NCBI GenBank assembly: GCA_020024105.1
Contig: JAHHUH010000005.1
Coordinates: 20,162-84,161 of the forward strand
Direction of reading: 5' to 3'
DNA length: 64,000 nucleotides
Source of the DNA: Phascolarctobacterium sp.
GTDB lineage: Bacteria; Bacillota; Negativicutes; Acidaminococcales; Acidaminococcaceae
Below are positions 26,684 to 36,060 of the stretch, piece by piece. The position numbers and the translations under genes are program-made. The first letter of the stretch is position 1. Each line of letters starts with the position of its first letter. The notes under the pieces are model-generated. The model was not told where the DNA came from. It did no database searches and saw nothing but the letters and a program-made list of their open reading frames with translations.

Positions 26684-27529
26684 ATGGCTGAAAAAATGAT
26701 GCAGCATACTATTGCTAAGGAAGTATCCTATTCCGGTATTGGTCTGCATTCTGGTAAGGATGTGTTGATGACCTTTAAACCGGCTTCGGAAAATACCGGC
26801 ATTGTTTTTGTGCGTACTGATTTAGCAGGTAGTCCCCAGATTAAGGCTTTGCCGGAAAATGTCAGTTCTACAGTTAAGGCAACTACCTTAAGCGCCAATG
26901 GTGCTGAGGTCTTTACCGTAGAGCATTTGATGGCTGCACTGGCAATGACGGAGATTGATAACATTTATGTGGAAATGTCTTCTCCAGAGCCTCCCGTGAC
27001 CGATGGTAGTGCCAAGGTTTTTTGTGAGCTTTTGGACGAGGCAGGTTATGTGGAGCAGCAGGCAGAGCGTAAGGTTTATGCTGTGGATAAGGAATTTTCT
27101 GTGTATGACGGTGACCGTTATATAGTGGTACTGCCCTATGACAGCTATAGAATCTCCTTTACCTCCATCAATAAGCATCCCATGTTGGGTACCCAATACT
27201 TTGATATTGAGATGAACAAGGAATCCTTCCATAAGGAAATCATGGCAGCAAGAACAGTTGCTTTTACTGAGGAGCTGGATATGCTGAGAAAAATGGGCCT
27301 GGGCTTAGGCGGCAGTCTGGAAAATGTAGTCGTTTTTGACCAGGATAAGATTTTGTCCGTACCCCGTTTTGATAATGAATTAATCCGTCATAAGATTCTT
27401 GACGCGGTTGGGGATTTATATTTACTCGGACCTATTAAAGGCCATGTCATCTGCATGAAAACAGGACATGCTTTTAATTCCCAGATTGCTAAGAAAATTC
27501 AAGCATACAGAACCAAGGAGGAGAAGTAA
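26684..27529 (+). CDS. lpxC: UDP-3-O-acyl-N-acetylglucosamine deacetylase
   Basis: Zinc deacetylase that performs the committed step of lipid A synthesis. I choose ATG 26684 (281 residues) because an AAGGAGAG site precedes it; the frame is open 57 bases farther upstream into the acyltransferase gene. Zinc ligands H81 (TVEHLMAAL), H236 and D240 (RHKILDAVGD); catalytic E80 and H262 (KTGHAFN). Two-domain LpxC fold, not fused to FabZ although fabZ follows with no gap. Confidence 0.95.
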   Translation: MAEKMMQHTIAKEVSYSGIGLHSGKDVLMTFKPASENTGIVFVRTDLAGSPQIKALPENVSSTVKATTLSANGAEVFTVEHLMAALAMTEIDNIYVEMSSPEPPVTDGSAKVFCELLDEAGYVEQQAERKVYAVDKEFSVYDGDRYIVVLPYDSYRISFTSINKHPMLGTQYFDIEMNKESFHKEIMAARTVAFTEELDMLRKMGLGLGGSLENVVVFDQDKILSVPRFDNELIRHKILDAVGDLYLLGPIKGHVICMKTGHAFNSQIAKKIQAYRTKEEK

Positions 27530-27973
27530 ATGGCAGTATTAGATATAAATGAAATTAAAAAGATTTTACCCCACCGTTATCCCTTTTTGCTGGTGGACAG
27601 AATTTTAGAGGTAGAACCTCTGAAAAGAGCAGTTGGCATTAAAAATATTACTGCAAATGAAGTACAGTTTTTGGGACATTTCCCCAATGAGCCCATCATG
27701 CCCGGCGTACTGCTTTTAGAAGCAATGGCTCAGGTAGGTGGCGTGGCTATGCTGTATCCCGAAAAAAACCGCGGTAAGATTGCTGTTTTCGCTAAAATTG
27801 ATAATGCCCGTTTCCGCAAACAGGTTATCCCCGGCGACCAGCTGGTAACTACTGCCGAGGTAGTTAAAATTATGCGTGGTACCATGGGTATCATCCACTG
27901 TGAGGGTAAGGTTGATGGTGTGGTAGCCTGCGAATGTGACTGCACCTTTGCTATTACTGATCCTAAAAAATAA
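27530..27973 (+). CDS. fabZ: 3-hydroxyacyl-ACP dehydratase
   Basis: Dehydrates 3-hydroxyacyl-ACP in fatty acid elongation, competing with LpxA and LpxD for the same substrate. The 147 residues contain the hot-dog fold with catalytic H50 (FLGHFPNEPIMPGV) and E64 (LLEAMAQVGG). ATG follows the lpxC stop directly, so the two are coupled, which fits the balance between phospholipid and lipid A. The following 165 bases, up to lpxA, show no clear promoter or hairpin. Confidence 0.95.
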   Translation: MAVLDINEIKKILPHRYPFLLVDRILEVEPLKRAVGIKNITANEVQFLGHFPNEPIMPGVLLLEAMAQVGGVAMLYPEKNRGKIAVFAKIDNARFRKQVIPGDQLVTTAEVVKIMRGTMGIIHCEGKVDGVVACECDCTFAITDPKK

Positions 27974-28138
27974 GAGAAAATAAGTTAAATATTGAAGCCT
28001 TAGCGAGATAATGGAACATAATAAAGGAAAACGGACAAAAGAGGCTGTTTTTGCAGGGCAAAATAAATGTAGATACTGAGATTATAGGTGTATATTGTTT
28101 AATCGATTGATTAAATTTGAAATCGAGGAGTGAAAGAG

Positions 28139-28945
28139 ATGTGTTCCATAGAAGAATCCGTAAATAAGATTCATGAGACTGCTATTATTCACCCGGATGC
28201 TGTTTTAGGCAAGGGTATAGAGGTTGGACCCTATGCAGTTATTGATGCCGATACCGTTATCGGCGATGGCTGTAAGATCGGCCCCCATGCAGTTATCCAT
28301 AAATATGCAAAAATTGGTAAAAATTGTACTTTCTTCCCTGGCTGCTCCATTGGTGCAGAACCCCAGGATTTAAAATTCATTGGTGAAAAGTCCTATACCG
28401 TTATTGGTGACGGTTGCACCTTCCGTGAATGCTGCACTGTAAACAGAGCAACCGGTGAGGGCAACGAAACTCGTATTGGTAATAATATTTTGATGATGGC
28501 TTATACCCATGTGGCTCATAACTGCATCGTAGGTAATAATGTTATCATGTCCAATGTAGCAACTCTGGCTGGTCATGTTACTGTCGAGGACCGTGCTGTT
28601 ATTGGTGGCCTGTCCGCAGTACATCAGTTCTGCAAGGTTGGCCGTAATGTTATGATTGGTGGTATGGCCCGTGTTACTCAGGACGTACCTCCCTTTATGA
28701 TCGTAGCAGGTGACCCGGCAGTGGTTTCCGGTCTGAACAGTGTGGGTCTGTCCCGCGCAGGTATGCCGGCTGAGCAGCGTAGTGAGCTGAAGAAGGCCTT
28801 CCGCATTCTTTATCGTAGCGGCCTGCCCTTACAGGAAGCAATCGCAACCATGGAACAGGAATTGGACAGCAGTGAGCCGGTAGAGCATTTAATGCGCTTC
28901 CTGCGTACTGTAGAACGAGGCATCATCCGTACACGTAGAGGTTAA
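28139..28945 (+). CDS. lpxA: UDP-N-acetylglucosamine acyltransferase
   Basis: First step of lipid A synthesis: transfers a 3-hydroxyacyl chain from ACP to UDP-GlcNAc. I choose ATG 28139 (268 residues), 8 bases after GAGGAG; GTG 28130 lies within that site. Left-handed beta helix of hexapeptide repeats (about 15-190) and a C-terminal helical domain. Catalytic histidine H127 in THVAHNCIVGN. Motif GGLSAVHQFCKVG is typical of LpxA. Confidence 0.95.
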   Translation: MCSIEESVNKIHETAIIHPDAVLGKGIEVGPYAVIDADTVIGDGCKIGPHAVIHKYAKIGKNCTFFPGCSIGAEPQDLKFIGEKSYTVIGDGCTFRECCTVNRATGEGNETRIGNNILMMAYTHVAHNCIVGNNVIMSNVATLAGHVTVEDRAVIGGLSAVHQFCKVGRNVMIGGMARVTQDVPPFMIVAGDPAVVSGLNSVGLSRAGMPAEQRSELKKAFRILYRSGLPLQEAIATMEQELDSSEPVEHLMRFLRTVERGIIRTRRG

Positions 28946-28946
28946 G

Positions 28947-29759
28947 ATGGAAGTATTAGGTGTACTTTCCGGTGTGGGCCATTTGCCCGTAGAGGTAACC
29001 AAGTCTGCCAAGAGCTTGGGCTATAGGGTAGTGGTTGTTGGCCTGGTACCGGGTGTGGATAAAGAATTGGCAACAATTGCCGATGCTTATTATGACATTA
29101 ATATAGGTAAAATTGGTAAGATTATTTCTACCTTAAAAAAGAACGGTGTTACCAAGGTAACCATGATTGGTAAGGTTACCAAGGAGGTTCTTTATAAAAT
29201 TGGTGGTATTATCCCTGATTTGCGGGCTATCAAGATTTTGACGAGGGTGCCCAATCGCAAGGATGATACACTGATGCTGGCTATTGTGGACGAGCTGGAA
29301 AGCGAAGGACTACAGGTGATGAACCAGACAGAGCTGATTAAGCCTCTGCTGCCCCAGCCCGGTGTCCTTACGAAAAGAAAGCCTACTGCAGCGGAGCTGG
29401 CAGATATGGAATTTGGCTTTAAGATGGCTAAGGCCATCGGTGGGCTGGATATCGGTCAAACCGTAGTGGTAAAGAATTGTGCTGTCATGGCTGTGGAGGC
29501 CATTGAGGGTACTGATGCCTGCATTTTACGTGGCGGCTTTTTAGGTAAGGGCGGCGTGATTGTGGCCAAGGCGGCGAAGCCTTCCCAGGACCAGCGCTTT
29601 GATATTCCCGGCTTTGGTCTGGACACGATGAAGTCCATGATTCATGCAGGTGCTACCGGCATCGTTATTGAAGCAGGTAATACTCTGATTGCCGATCGTG
29701 AAGCAACTGTTGCTTTGGCTGATGAGCATAATATTACTATTCTTGTGAAGGAACTGTAA
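28947..29759 (+). CDS. lpxI: UDP-2,3-diacylglucosamine pyrophosphatase LpxI
   Basis: Fourth step of lipid A synthesis: hydrolyses UDP-2,3-diacylglucosamine to lipid X, by the LpxI (DUF1009) enzyme in place of LpxH. The 270 residues show the N-terminal GVLSGVGHLPVEV block and the C-terminal DUF1009 signature, with KNCAVMAVEAIEGTDACI and GGVIVAKAAKPSQDQRFDIP (segments given separately). It starts one base after the lpxA stop. A terminator follows, ending this transcript. Confidence 0.93.
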   Translation: MEVLGVLSGVGHLPVEVTKSAKSLGYRVVVVGLVPGVDKELATIADAYYDINIGKIGKIISTLKKNGVTKVTMIGKVTKEVLYKIGGIIPDLRAIKILTRVPNRKDDTLMLAIVDELESEGLQVMNQTELIKPLLPQPGVLTKRKPTAAELADMEFGFKMAKAIGGLDIGQTVVVKNCAVMAVEAIEGTDACILRGGFLGKGGVIVAKAAKPSQDQRFDIPGFGLDTMKSMIHAGATGIVIEAGNTLIADREATVALADEHNITILVKEL

Positions 29760-29795
29760 AAGAACCGCTGTAAAACTGAAAAAAATGATTTTCTT

Positions 29796-29827
29796 AGCGA
29801 CCAACAGGGTGTGTTGGTCGCTTTTTG
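29796..29827 (+). terminator. Rho-independent terminator after lpxI
   Basis: Perfect 10-bp stem AGCGACCAAC (29796-29805) / GTTGGTCGCT (29813-29822) followed by five T. Confidence 0.88.
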
Positions 29828-29836
29828 TGTTATAAT
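29828..29836 (+). promoter_or_regulatory. Extended -10 promoter of lpxB operon
   Basis: TGTTATAAT: perfect TATAAT at 29831-29836 with extended TG, placed directly after the lpxI terminator and 62 bases before the lpxB start. No good -35. Confidence 0.62.
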
Positions 29837-29898
29837 ATACAATGAAAAGCTATGAGCATTTTTATAATTGTTGAATATAGAAGCAAGAAGGAGTATTT

Positions 29899-31035
29899 AT
29901 GACTAGAATTTTAATTTCTGCAGGCGAAGCTTCGGGAGATATCCACGCAGCCGCTGTAGCAGCAGCAATTAAGCAGCTCGAGCCTGAGGCAGAGGTTTTT
30001 GGTATGGGTGGCGATGCTCTGCGTAAGGCTGGTGCAGAAGTTTTATTTGACATCAAGGATCATGGGGTAATGGGCTTTGTGGAGGTAGTACGCAAGCTGC
30101 CGGATTTGTTCCAGCTGCGCTCTGATTTTGCCAAGCTGATGGATGGACGTAAGCCTGATTGCCTGATTACGGTGGATTACCCCGGCTTTAATATGAAGCT
30201 GGCTCAGCTGGCCCATGAAAAGGGTATCCCTGTGGTTTCTTATATTGCCCCCTCTGCTTGGGCCTGGAACAAGGGCCGGGCGAAGAAGGTAGCCAAGATT
30301 GTGGATAAGGTGGCCTGCATTTTCCCCTTTGAATATGATGTGTATAAGGAAGCCGGTGCTCCGGTAGAATTTGTTGGTCATCCGCTGGTGGATATCGTCC
30401 ATCCTTCTATGAGCCGTGCGGAGGCTGAGGCCTGGGTGGGCAAGCAGCCGGGACGTAAGCTGCTCCTGCTGATGCCGGGTAGCCGTCTGATGGAGATTGA
30501 AAAATCCCTGCCCATTCTGCTGGATGCGGCTAAATTAATTAGGCATCGACTGCCGGAGGTGGATTTTGTCCTGCCCCGTGCAGATACTATTCCGGAAGCA
30601 CTGCTGCGGAAGTATATTACAGCAGCCGGCGTGGAGGTAAAACTGACGGAGGGTCACAATTATGATCTTTTCAGTGTTGCCGATCTGGCTCTGGCTACCA
30701 GTGGTACTGTTACTCTGGAGGCTGCTTTATGCGGACTGGGGAGCGTTATTGTGTATCGCACCTCTCCCGTAACCTATTTTATTGCGCGCCTGGTGGTAAA
30801 TATCCCCTATATTGGCCTGCCCAATATTGTCGCAGGACGTGAGGTTTTGCCTGAATTACTGCAGGGCGATTTTACTCCGGAAAAGGTGGCAGACACAGCT
30901 CTGGAGCTGTTGGAGCCTGCCCGTCATGCCCAGCTGCAGCGTGATTTGGCCTATGTGAAGGAACGCCTGGGTGGGTCCGGTGCGGTAATGCGCGTAGCAG
31001 AATTAGTACTAAGGATGGCAAAGGAGAAAGCATGA
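29899..31035 (+). CDS. lpxB: Lipid A disaccharide synthase
   Basis: GT19 glycosyltransferase that joins lipid X and UDP-diacylglucosamine into the lipid A disaccharide at the inner face of the inner membrane. The 378 residues start with ISAGEASGDIHAA, followed by VSYIAPSAWAWNKGR and VGHPLVD, all LpxB signatures, and the C-terminal half holds the UDP site (ALATSGTVTLEAAL). A good AGGAG site precedes the ATG. The stop overlaps the msbA start as ATGA. Confidence 0.95.
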   Translation: MTRILISAGEASGDIHAAAVAAAIKQLEPEAEVFGMGGDALRKAGAEVLFDIKDHGVMGFVEVVRKLPDLFQLRSDFAKLMDGRKPDCLITVDYPGFNMKLAQLAHEKGIPVVSYIAPSAWAWNKGRAKKVAKIVDKVACIFPFEYDVYKEAGAPVEFVGHPLVDIVHPSMSRAEAEAWVGKQPGRKLLLLMPGSRLMEIEKSLPILLDAAKLIRHRLPEVDFVLPRADTIPEALLRKYITAAGVEVKLTEGHNYDLFSVADLALATSGTVTLEAALCGLGSVIVYRTSPVTYFIARLVVNIPYIGLPNIVAGREVLPELLQGDFTPEKVADTALELLEPARHAQLQRDLAYVKERLGGSGAVMRVAELVLRMAKEKA

Positions 31036-32765
31036 GTCTATATATAAGATTGATTAAATATATTGGTTCCTATAAGCTGCGTCTGATAGCGGCCGCTATC
31101 TGCACTATTGTCGCAGCCGGTGGTACCATTTACCTGCCCTGGATTATCAAGGATGTGGTGGATCAGGTTCTGGCAGAAAAGGATGCCGTGAAGCTGAATT
31201 ATATTTCCATGAGCATCGTATTAGTGTTTATTGTTCGTGGTATTTTTTACTATGGGCAAAGCTATTTGATGAGCTATGTAGGCCAAAGGGTGGTTATAGA
31301 TATCCGCAAGGCAGTTTTTGAAAAGCTGCAGCGTTTGAGCATGGCCTTTTATGATAAAAATAAAACCGGTACCATCATGAGCTATGTCAGCAATGACGTT
31401 AGCGCCTTACAGACGGCTATGGTGGATAATATCGTAGAATTGATTACGGAGGGCTTTATCCTCATTGCTTCCATTGTGGCTATGCTGTATCTGGACTGGA
31501 AGCTGTTTATGTTCACCTTGGCGACCTTCCCCGTAGTACTGCTTTTTATAGATTTCTTTGGTAAGAAAATCCGTAAATCCGGTAGTCGTATCCAGGAGGC
31601 CACTGCCGACATTACTTCTGTACTGCAGGAGGTGGTATCCTCGGCCAGGGTTATTAAATCTTTCGTGAGGGAAGCCTATGAAATTAAGCGTTTTGATAAG
31701 GAAAACATCAGAAACTTTCGGGCGAATATGAAATATGTCCAGCTTTCTGCTACTCTGACTCCTACTATTGAGCTGGTAGCAGCTATTGGCGTAACCTTGA
31801 TTATCTGGTACGGTGGTCATAGCGTTATTGATGGTGAGATTACCGCCGGTGCTCTGGTAGCCTTCCTAACCTATGCTGTTAATATTTCTAACCCCATCAA
31901 GCGTCTGAGCCGTGTTATTGGTAATATCCAGAAGGCTTTGGCGGCAGCACAGCGTGTTTTTGATGTTTTAGATTTACCTGAATTGATTACTAATGCACCT
32001 CAGGCCAAGGCTTTGCCCAAGGTTAGGGGTAAGGTAGAGTTTAAAAATGTTACTTTCAAGTACACGGATGAGGACGTTGTTTTGGATAATGTCAGCTTCC
32101 AGGCTCAGCCGGGACAGGTGATTGCCCTGGTAGGTCCCTCCGGAGCAGGTAAGTCCACCGTGGCCAGCCTGTTACCCCGTTTTTATGATGTTAGCCAGGG
32201 TTCCATTACCGTTGATGGGCAGGATATCCGTGACGTGACTATTTCCTCCCTGCGTGAGCAGGTGGGTATCGTACCCCAGGAGACCATGCTTTTTAATGGT
32301 ACGGTATATGACAATATTCTTTATGGTCGTTTAGATGCGACTCCCGAGGAGGTAGAGGCGGCAGCAAAGGCTGCTAATGCCCATGATTTTATTCTGGAGC
32401 TGCCCCACGGCTACGCAACTATGCTGGGTGACCGCGGTGCTAATATTTCCGGTGGTCAGCGTCAGCGCATTGCTATTGCCCGGGCAATTTTAAAAAATCC
32501 TCAAATCTTAATTCTGGACGAAGCTACCTCTGCCTTGGATACGGAAAGTGAAAGAGTGGTACAGGAGGCTTTGGACCGTCTCATGATTGGCCGTACCTCT
32601 TTTGTTATTGCCCACAGACTTTCAACTATTAAAAATGCAGATAAGATTTTGGTTTTGGAAAAAGGACGTATTGTGGAGGAGGGTAATCACGCTGAGCTGA
32701 TGGCTCTGGATGGTTTATATGCTCACCTTCATCGTATCCAATATCAGAGAAAGGTAGTTGAGTGA
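31032..32765 (+). CDS. msbA: MsbA-type lipid A exporting ABC transporter
   Basis: Half-transporter ABC exporter that flips core-lipid A across the inner membrane. 577 residues: a six-helix TM domain (about 10-310) and an ATPase domain (about 335-577) with Walker A GPSGAGKST, signature ISGGQRQRIAIARAIL, Walker B ILILDEATSALD and the H-loop IAHRLSTI. The MsbA assignment rests on its place between lpxB and the waaA-lpxK gene, since the sequence alone would also fit other exporters. Confidence 0.9.
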   Translation: MSLYIRLIKYIGSYKLRLIAAAICTIVAAGGTIYLPWIIKDVVDQVLAEKDAVKLNYISMSIVLVFIVRGIFYYGQSYLMSYVGQRVVIDIRKAVFEKLQRLSMAFYDKNKTGTIMSYVSNDVSALQTAMVDNIVELITEGFILIASIVAMLYLDWKLFMFTLATFPVVLLFIDFFGKKIRKSGSRIQEATADITSVLQEVVSSARVIKSFVREAYEIKRFDKENIRNFRANMKYVQLSATLTPTIELVAAIGVTLIIWYGGHSVIDGEITAGALVAFLTYAVNISNPIKRLSRVIGNIQKALAAAQRVFDVLDLPELITNAPQAKALPKVRGKVEFKNVTFKYTDEDVVLDNVSFQAQPGQVIALVGPSGAGKSTVASLLPRFYDVSQGSITVDGQDIRDVTISSLREQVGIVPQETMLFNGTVYDNILYGRLDATPEEVEAAAKAANAHDFILELPHGYATMLGDRGANISGGQRQRIAIARAILKNPQILILDEATSALDTESERVVQEALDRLMIGRTSFVIAHRLSTIKNADKILVLEKGRIVEEGNHAELMALDGLYAHLHRIQYQRKVVE

Positions 32766-32773
32766 GGTAAGTA

Positions 32774-35308
32774 ATGTATATAGTTTATAATTTACTTTTA
32801 ATCATTGTGTTTTTGGTCTTTGTTGTACCATATTACACTTACCGCCTCTTCACGGAAAAGGGCTTTGGCACCCGTTTTCGACAACAGGTATTTGGTGATG
32901 TGTACAAAAAAGAAATTGCTAAGGTCACCCAAAAGGATTGCGTCTGGATTCATGGCGCTTCCGTTGGCGAGATTGTGGCTACCAGTCCTCTGGTAAAGCA
33001 GATTCGCAAGGAAATGCCCAATCGTCCTATTCTGGTATCTGCCTTTACCGTAGGCGGCTTTAATATGGCAAAGCAGATTATTCCTGAAGCTGACGCCATT
33101 ATCTTCTTCCCACTGGATTTGCCCTTTGTGGCAGCCTCCATGGTAAAGCGTATCCATCCCGGTGTTTTCATGCCCGTAGAAACAGAGCTGTGGCCCAACT
33201 TTTTACGTGCTATCCGTGAGAGAAATATTCCTGTTATGATGGTTAATGGCCGTATTTCGGAGAAATCCGTAAAGAACTACCGTTATTTGTATGGTATCTG
33301 GGATGATATTTTGAATACTGTCAGCCGCTTCTGCATGCAGTCCAGCATTGATGCGGATTATATTTCCAGCCTGGGAGCGGACGAAAATAAGATTTTTGTT
33401 ACCGGTAATACTAAATTTGACCAGACCTATGCCCAGGTGATGCCTGAGGATTTTGCCCAGTTTAAGGAGGAGCTGTGTCTAGGAAGCAGCTATCCCATCA
33501 TTTTGGCCGGCTCCACCCATCCCGGTGAGGAAAAGGTGCTGCTGGAGGCTTTTGCCAAGGTGCGTAAGGAATATCCGGAGGCAAGGCTTTTGATTGCTCC
33601 CCGTAAGATTACCCGTGCCGAGGAACTTGCTAAGCTGGCCCATGGTAGCGGCTTTGAGGTGGGTTATCGTTCTAAGCTGCTGGCTAATCCGGCGGAGCGT
33701 CGTGCTTATCCGGTAATCGTATTAGATACCATTGGTGAGCTGGGCCGTATCTATGCCATTGGCGATATTGTTTTTGTAGGTGGTTCCATCAGCAAGACTG
33801 GTGGTCATAACGTACTGGAGCCTGCGGCTCATGGTAAGCCCATTATCGTAGGTCCCAATATGCAGAACTTTAAGGATTCCTTCTCCCTCCTGAGTAAGGT
33901 GGGTGCCTGCAAGATGGTAAATAACGCCAACGAGCTGGCTAAGGAGATGCTGGAGATTTTGGGGAATGAAGATCTCCGTCAAAGTATGGGCGCTGCCTCC
34001 CTACAGGTTATTCGGGAAAATCGTGGTGCCGATGTGCGGACCATCAAGTACCTGAAGGAGCTGCTGGAGCAGACTACGGTACCTGCCCATGAATATCCTA
34101 CCTATCCAGTTAATACAAGAAATTTACATGATAAGGGCGGCAGCGGCTTACGCCACAGCGACGCCATTATCCAATATGTTTATCAGATTGCCTATGGTCC
34201 GGATGCCTCCTTCTTTGGCTGGCTGCTGCTGGGCTTTTTGCGGGGCCTGTCCTATCTGTACGAGTTTGGCGTTGGTGCTAAGCTGTACTGCTATAAGATT
34301 GGCCTGAAACGGAAGGTTAAATTGCCCTGCTGCGTTATCTCCATCGGCAATATTACCGTAGGTGGTACGGGGAAGACTCCTACCGCTCAGAAGATGGCGG
34401 CCCTGGTCAAGGAACTGGGCTACCGGGTAGTAATCCTTAACCGGGGCTACCGCTCCCACTGGGGCAAGGAAATAGGCGTGGTTTCTGATGGTCAGAAAAT
34501 TTACATGACCGCCTATGAGGCTGGTGATGAGGCTTATCTGATGGCCAAGACCCTGCCAGGTATTCCCGTGGTTGTTGGTAAGAATCGTGCTATTACTGGT
34601 AAATATGCAGTAGAAAAGCTGCAGGCTGAGGTTATCATCATGGATGACGGTTATCAGCATTGGCAGCTGGAGCGTGATTTAGACGTGGTCCTGGTGGATA
34701 CGTTGAATATGTTTGGTAATGGCTGTGTACTGCCCCGTGGTATGCTGCGCGAGCCCTTGGAAAATTTAGATCGTGGCGATTTATTCCTGCTGACGAAAAC
34801 GGATCAGAGCAGTATTTTGAGCAAGACGCAGCTGCGTAAGACCATCAGCAAGTATAATTCTACGGCTCCCATTGTAGAAAGTATTCATCATCCGAAGAAT
34901 TTTGTAGAAATTGCTGATTGGTATAAGGGAATTAGTGATCAGAGCTGTTGCCTGGATGATTTACAAGGTAAGAACGTTATGGTCTTTTCTGCAATCGGTA
35001 ATCCTACCTCCTTTGAACAGACATTGTCCGGTATTGGTGTTAATATTTTAGAAGCTGTCCGCTATCCTGATCATCATGATTATGGTATGGTGGAGATGCA
35101 ATATATTAGTGAACGGGCGAAAAAGTTAAATGCTGTTGCAGTTGTAACTACGGCTAAGGACGCAGTTAAAATACCGACAGAGTTTATTTATTCCTCCCGT
35201 GAGATTCCCTTGTATATTTTGAATATGGATATTCAGATTACTGATGGCTTAGAAAAATTCGAACAATGCGTAATTAACGCAATTCAAAAGGAGCGCGAAA
35301 AGAAATGA
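32774..35308 (+). CDS. Fused Kdo transferase (WaaA) and lipid A 4'-kinase (LpxK)
   Basis: One 844-residue frame holds two lipid A enzymes. Residues 1 to about 430 are WaaA/KdtA: an N-terminal TM anchor, WIHGASVGEIVATSPL with the catalytic Glu, the METELWPN-like VETELWPNF and the C-terminal GGSISKTGGHNVLEPA. Residues about 455-844 are LpxK: a membrane-binding helix, then the P-loop ITVGGTGKTP (lysine 534), LNRGYRS and MDDGYQHWQLERDLDVV. LpxK phosphorylates lipid A disaccharide and WaaA then adds Kdo, so consecutive steps are joined, although the domain order is reversed. No stop or frameshift lies at the join. It ends in a 4-base overlap with kdsB. Confidence 0.93.
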   Translation: MYIVYNLLLIIVFLVFVVPYYTYRLFTEKGFGTRFRQQVFGDVYKKEIAKVTQKDCVWIHGASVGEIVATSPLVKQIRKEMPNRPILVSAFTVGGFNMAKQIIPEADAIIFFPLDLPFVAASMVKRIHPGVFMPVETELWPNFLRAIRERNIPVMMVNGRISEKSVKNYRYLYGIWDDILNTVSRFCMQSSIDADYISSLGADENKIFVTGNTKFDQTYAQVMPEDFAQFKEELCLGSSYPIILAGSTHPGEEKVLLEAFAKVRKEYPEARLLIAPRKITRAEELAKLAHGSGFEVGYRSKLLANPAERRAYPVIVLDTIGELGRIYAIGDIVFVGGSISKTGGHNVLEPAAHGKPIIVGPNMQNFKDSFSLLSKVGACKMVNNANELAKEMLEILGNEDLRQSMGAASLQVIRENRGADVRTIKYLKELLEQTTVPAHEYPTYPVNTRNLHDKGGSGLRHSDAIIQYVYQIAYGPDASFFGWLLLGFLRGLSYLYEFGVGAKLYCYKIGLKRKVKLPCCVISIGNITVGGTGKTPTAQKMAALVKELGYRVVILNRGYRSHWGKEIGVVSDGQKIYMTAYEAGDEAYLMAKTLPGIPVVVGKNRAITGKYAVEKLQAEVIIMDDGYQHWQLERDLDVVLVDTLNMFGNGCVLPRGMLREPLENLDRGDLFLLTKTDQSSILSKTQLRKTISKYNSTAPIVESIHHPKNFVEIADWYKGISDQSCCLDDLQGKNVMVFSAIGNPTSFEQTLSGIGVNILEAVRYPDHHDYGMVEMQYISERAKKLNAVAVVTTAKDAVKIPTEFIYSSREIPLYILNMDIQITDGLEKFEQCVINAIQKEREKK

Positions 35309-36039
35309 AGGTTTTATGTGTAATTCCTGCCCGCTATGCATCCACTCGACTGCCGGGCAAACCCCTGTCCCTAATTGCTGGGAAGCCCATGATCCAGCAT
35401 GTTTATGAACGTGCCTGCCAGGCCCAGAGACCTGATGAAGTAGTTGTGGCTACGGATAATGAGCTGGTAGAGCAGGCTGTTACCGCCTTTGGTGGTAAGG
35501 CTATGATGACCTCTCCCGATCATCCCAGTGGTACCGACCGCCTGGCCGAGGTAGCATTGCAGTACCCTGATGTGGACGTTATCGTAAACGTTCAGGGCGA
35601 TGAACCCATGATTCCGCCGGCAGTTATTGATGATCTGGCTCAATGCTTTGAGGTTGACCCTGAGCTGAATATGGCTACCATGAAGGTAAGAATGAAGGAG
35701 GAGGAATACGACGACCCCTCCGCTGTTAAGGTAGTAACTGACCAGAGCGGCTACGCTTTGTACTTTTCCCGGAGCCTGATGCCCTATCCTCGTAATAAAC
35801 CGGAGGATTATAAGGTTTTCAAGCATGTGGGTATTTATGCTTATCGTCGTGATTTTCTTTTAAAATATGCTGCTCTTGCACCCACTCCCTTAGAAAGAGC
35901 AGAAAGCCTGGAGCAGCTACGTGCTTTGGAAAATGGCTATAAAATTAAAGTTTTAGAAAGTGATTTCCATGGTATTGGCGTGGATACCCCGGAGGATTTG
36001 GCTGCAGTAAATGTCCTGTTTGCTAAAATGCAGGGCTAA
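35305..36039 (+). CDS. kdsB: CMP-Kdo synthetase
   Basis: Activates Kdo with CTP to CMP-Kdo, the donor for WaaA. The 244 residues have the nucleotide-binding start IPARYASTRLPGKPL, DHPSGTDRLAE and VNVQGDEPMI, and the C-terminal GIGVDTPEDL. The ATG overlaps the waaA-lpxK stop by 4 bases. Confidence 0.95.
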   Translation: MKVLCVIPARYASTRLPGKPLSLIAGKPMIQHVYERACQAQRPDEVVVATDNELVEQAVTAFGGKAMMTSPDHPSGTDRLAEVALQYPDVDVIVNVQGDEPMIPPAVIDDLAQCFEVDPELNMATMKVRMKEEEYDDPSAVKVVTDQSGYALYFSRSLMPYPRNKPEDYKVFKHVGIYAYRRDFLLKYAALAPTPLERAESLEQLRALENGYKIKVLESDFHGIGVDTPEDLAAVNVLFAKMQG

Positions 36040-36060
36040 GCTTATTAAGGAGGTAATGTA

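Noticed and set aside
30043..30402. Minus-strand frame of 119 codons within lpxB
   Set aside because: Fully inside lpxB with no ribosome site or recognisable domain.
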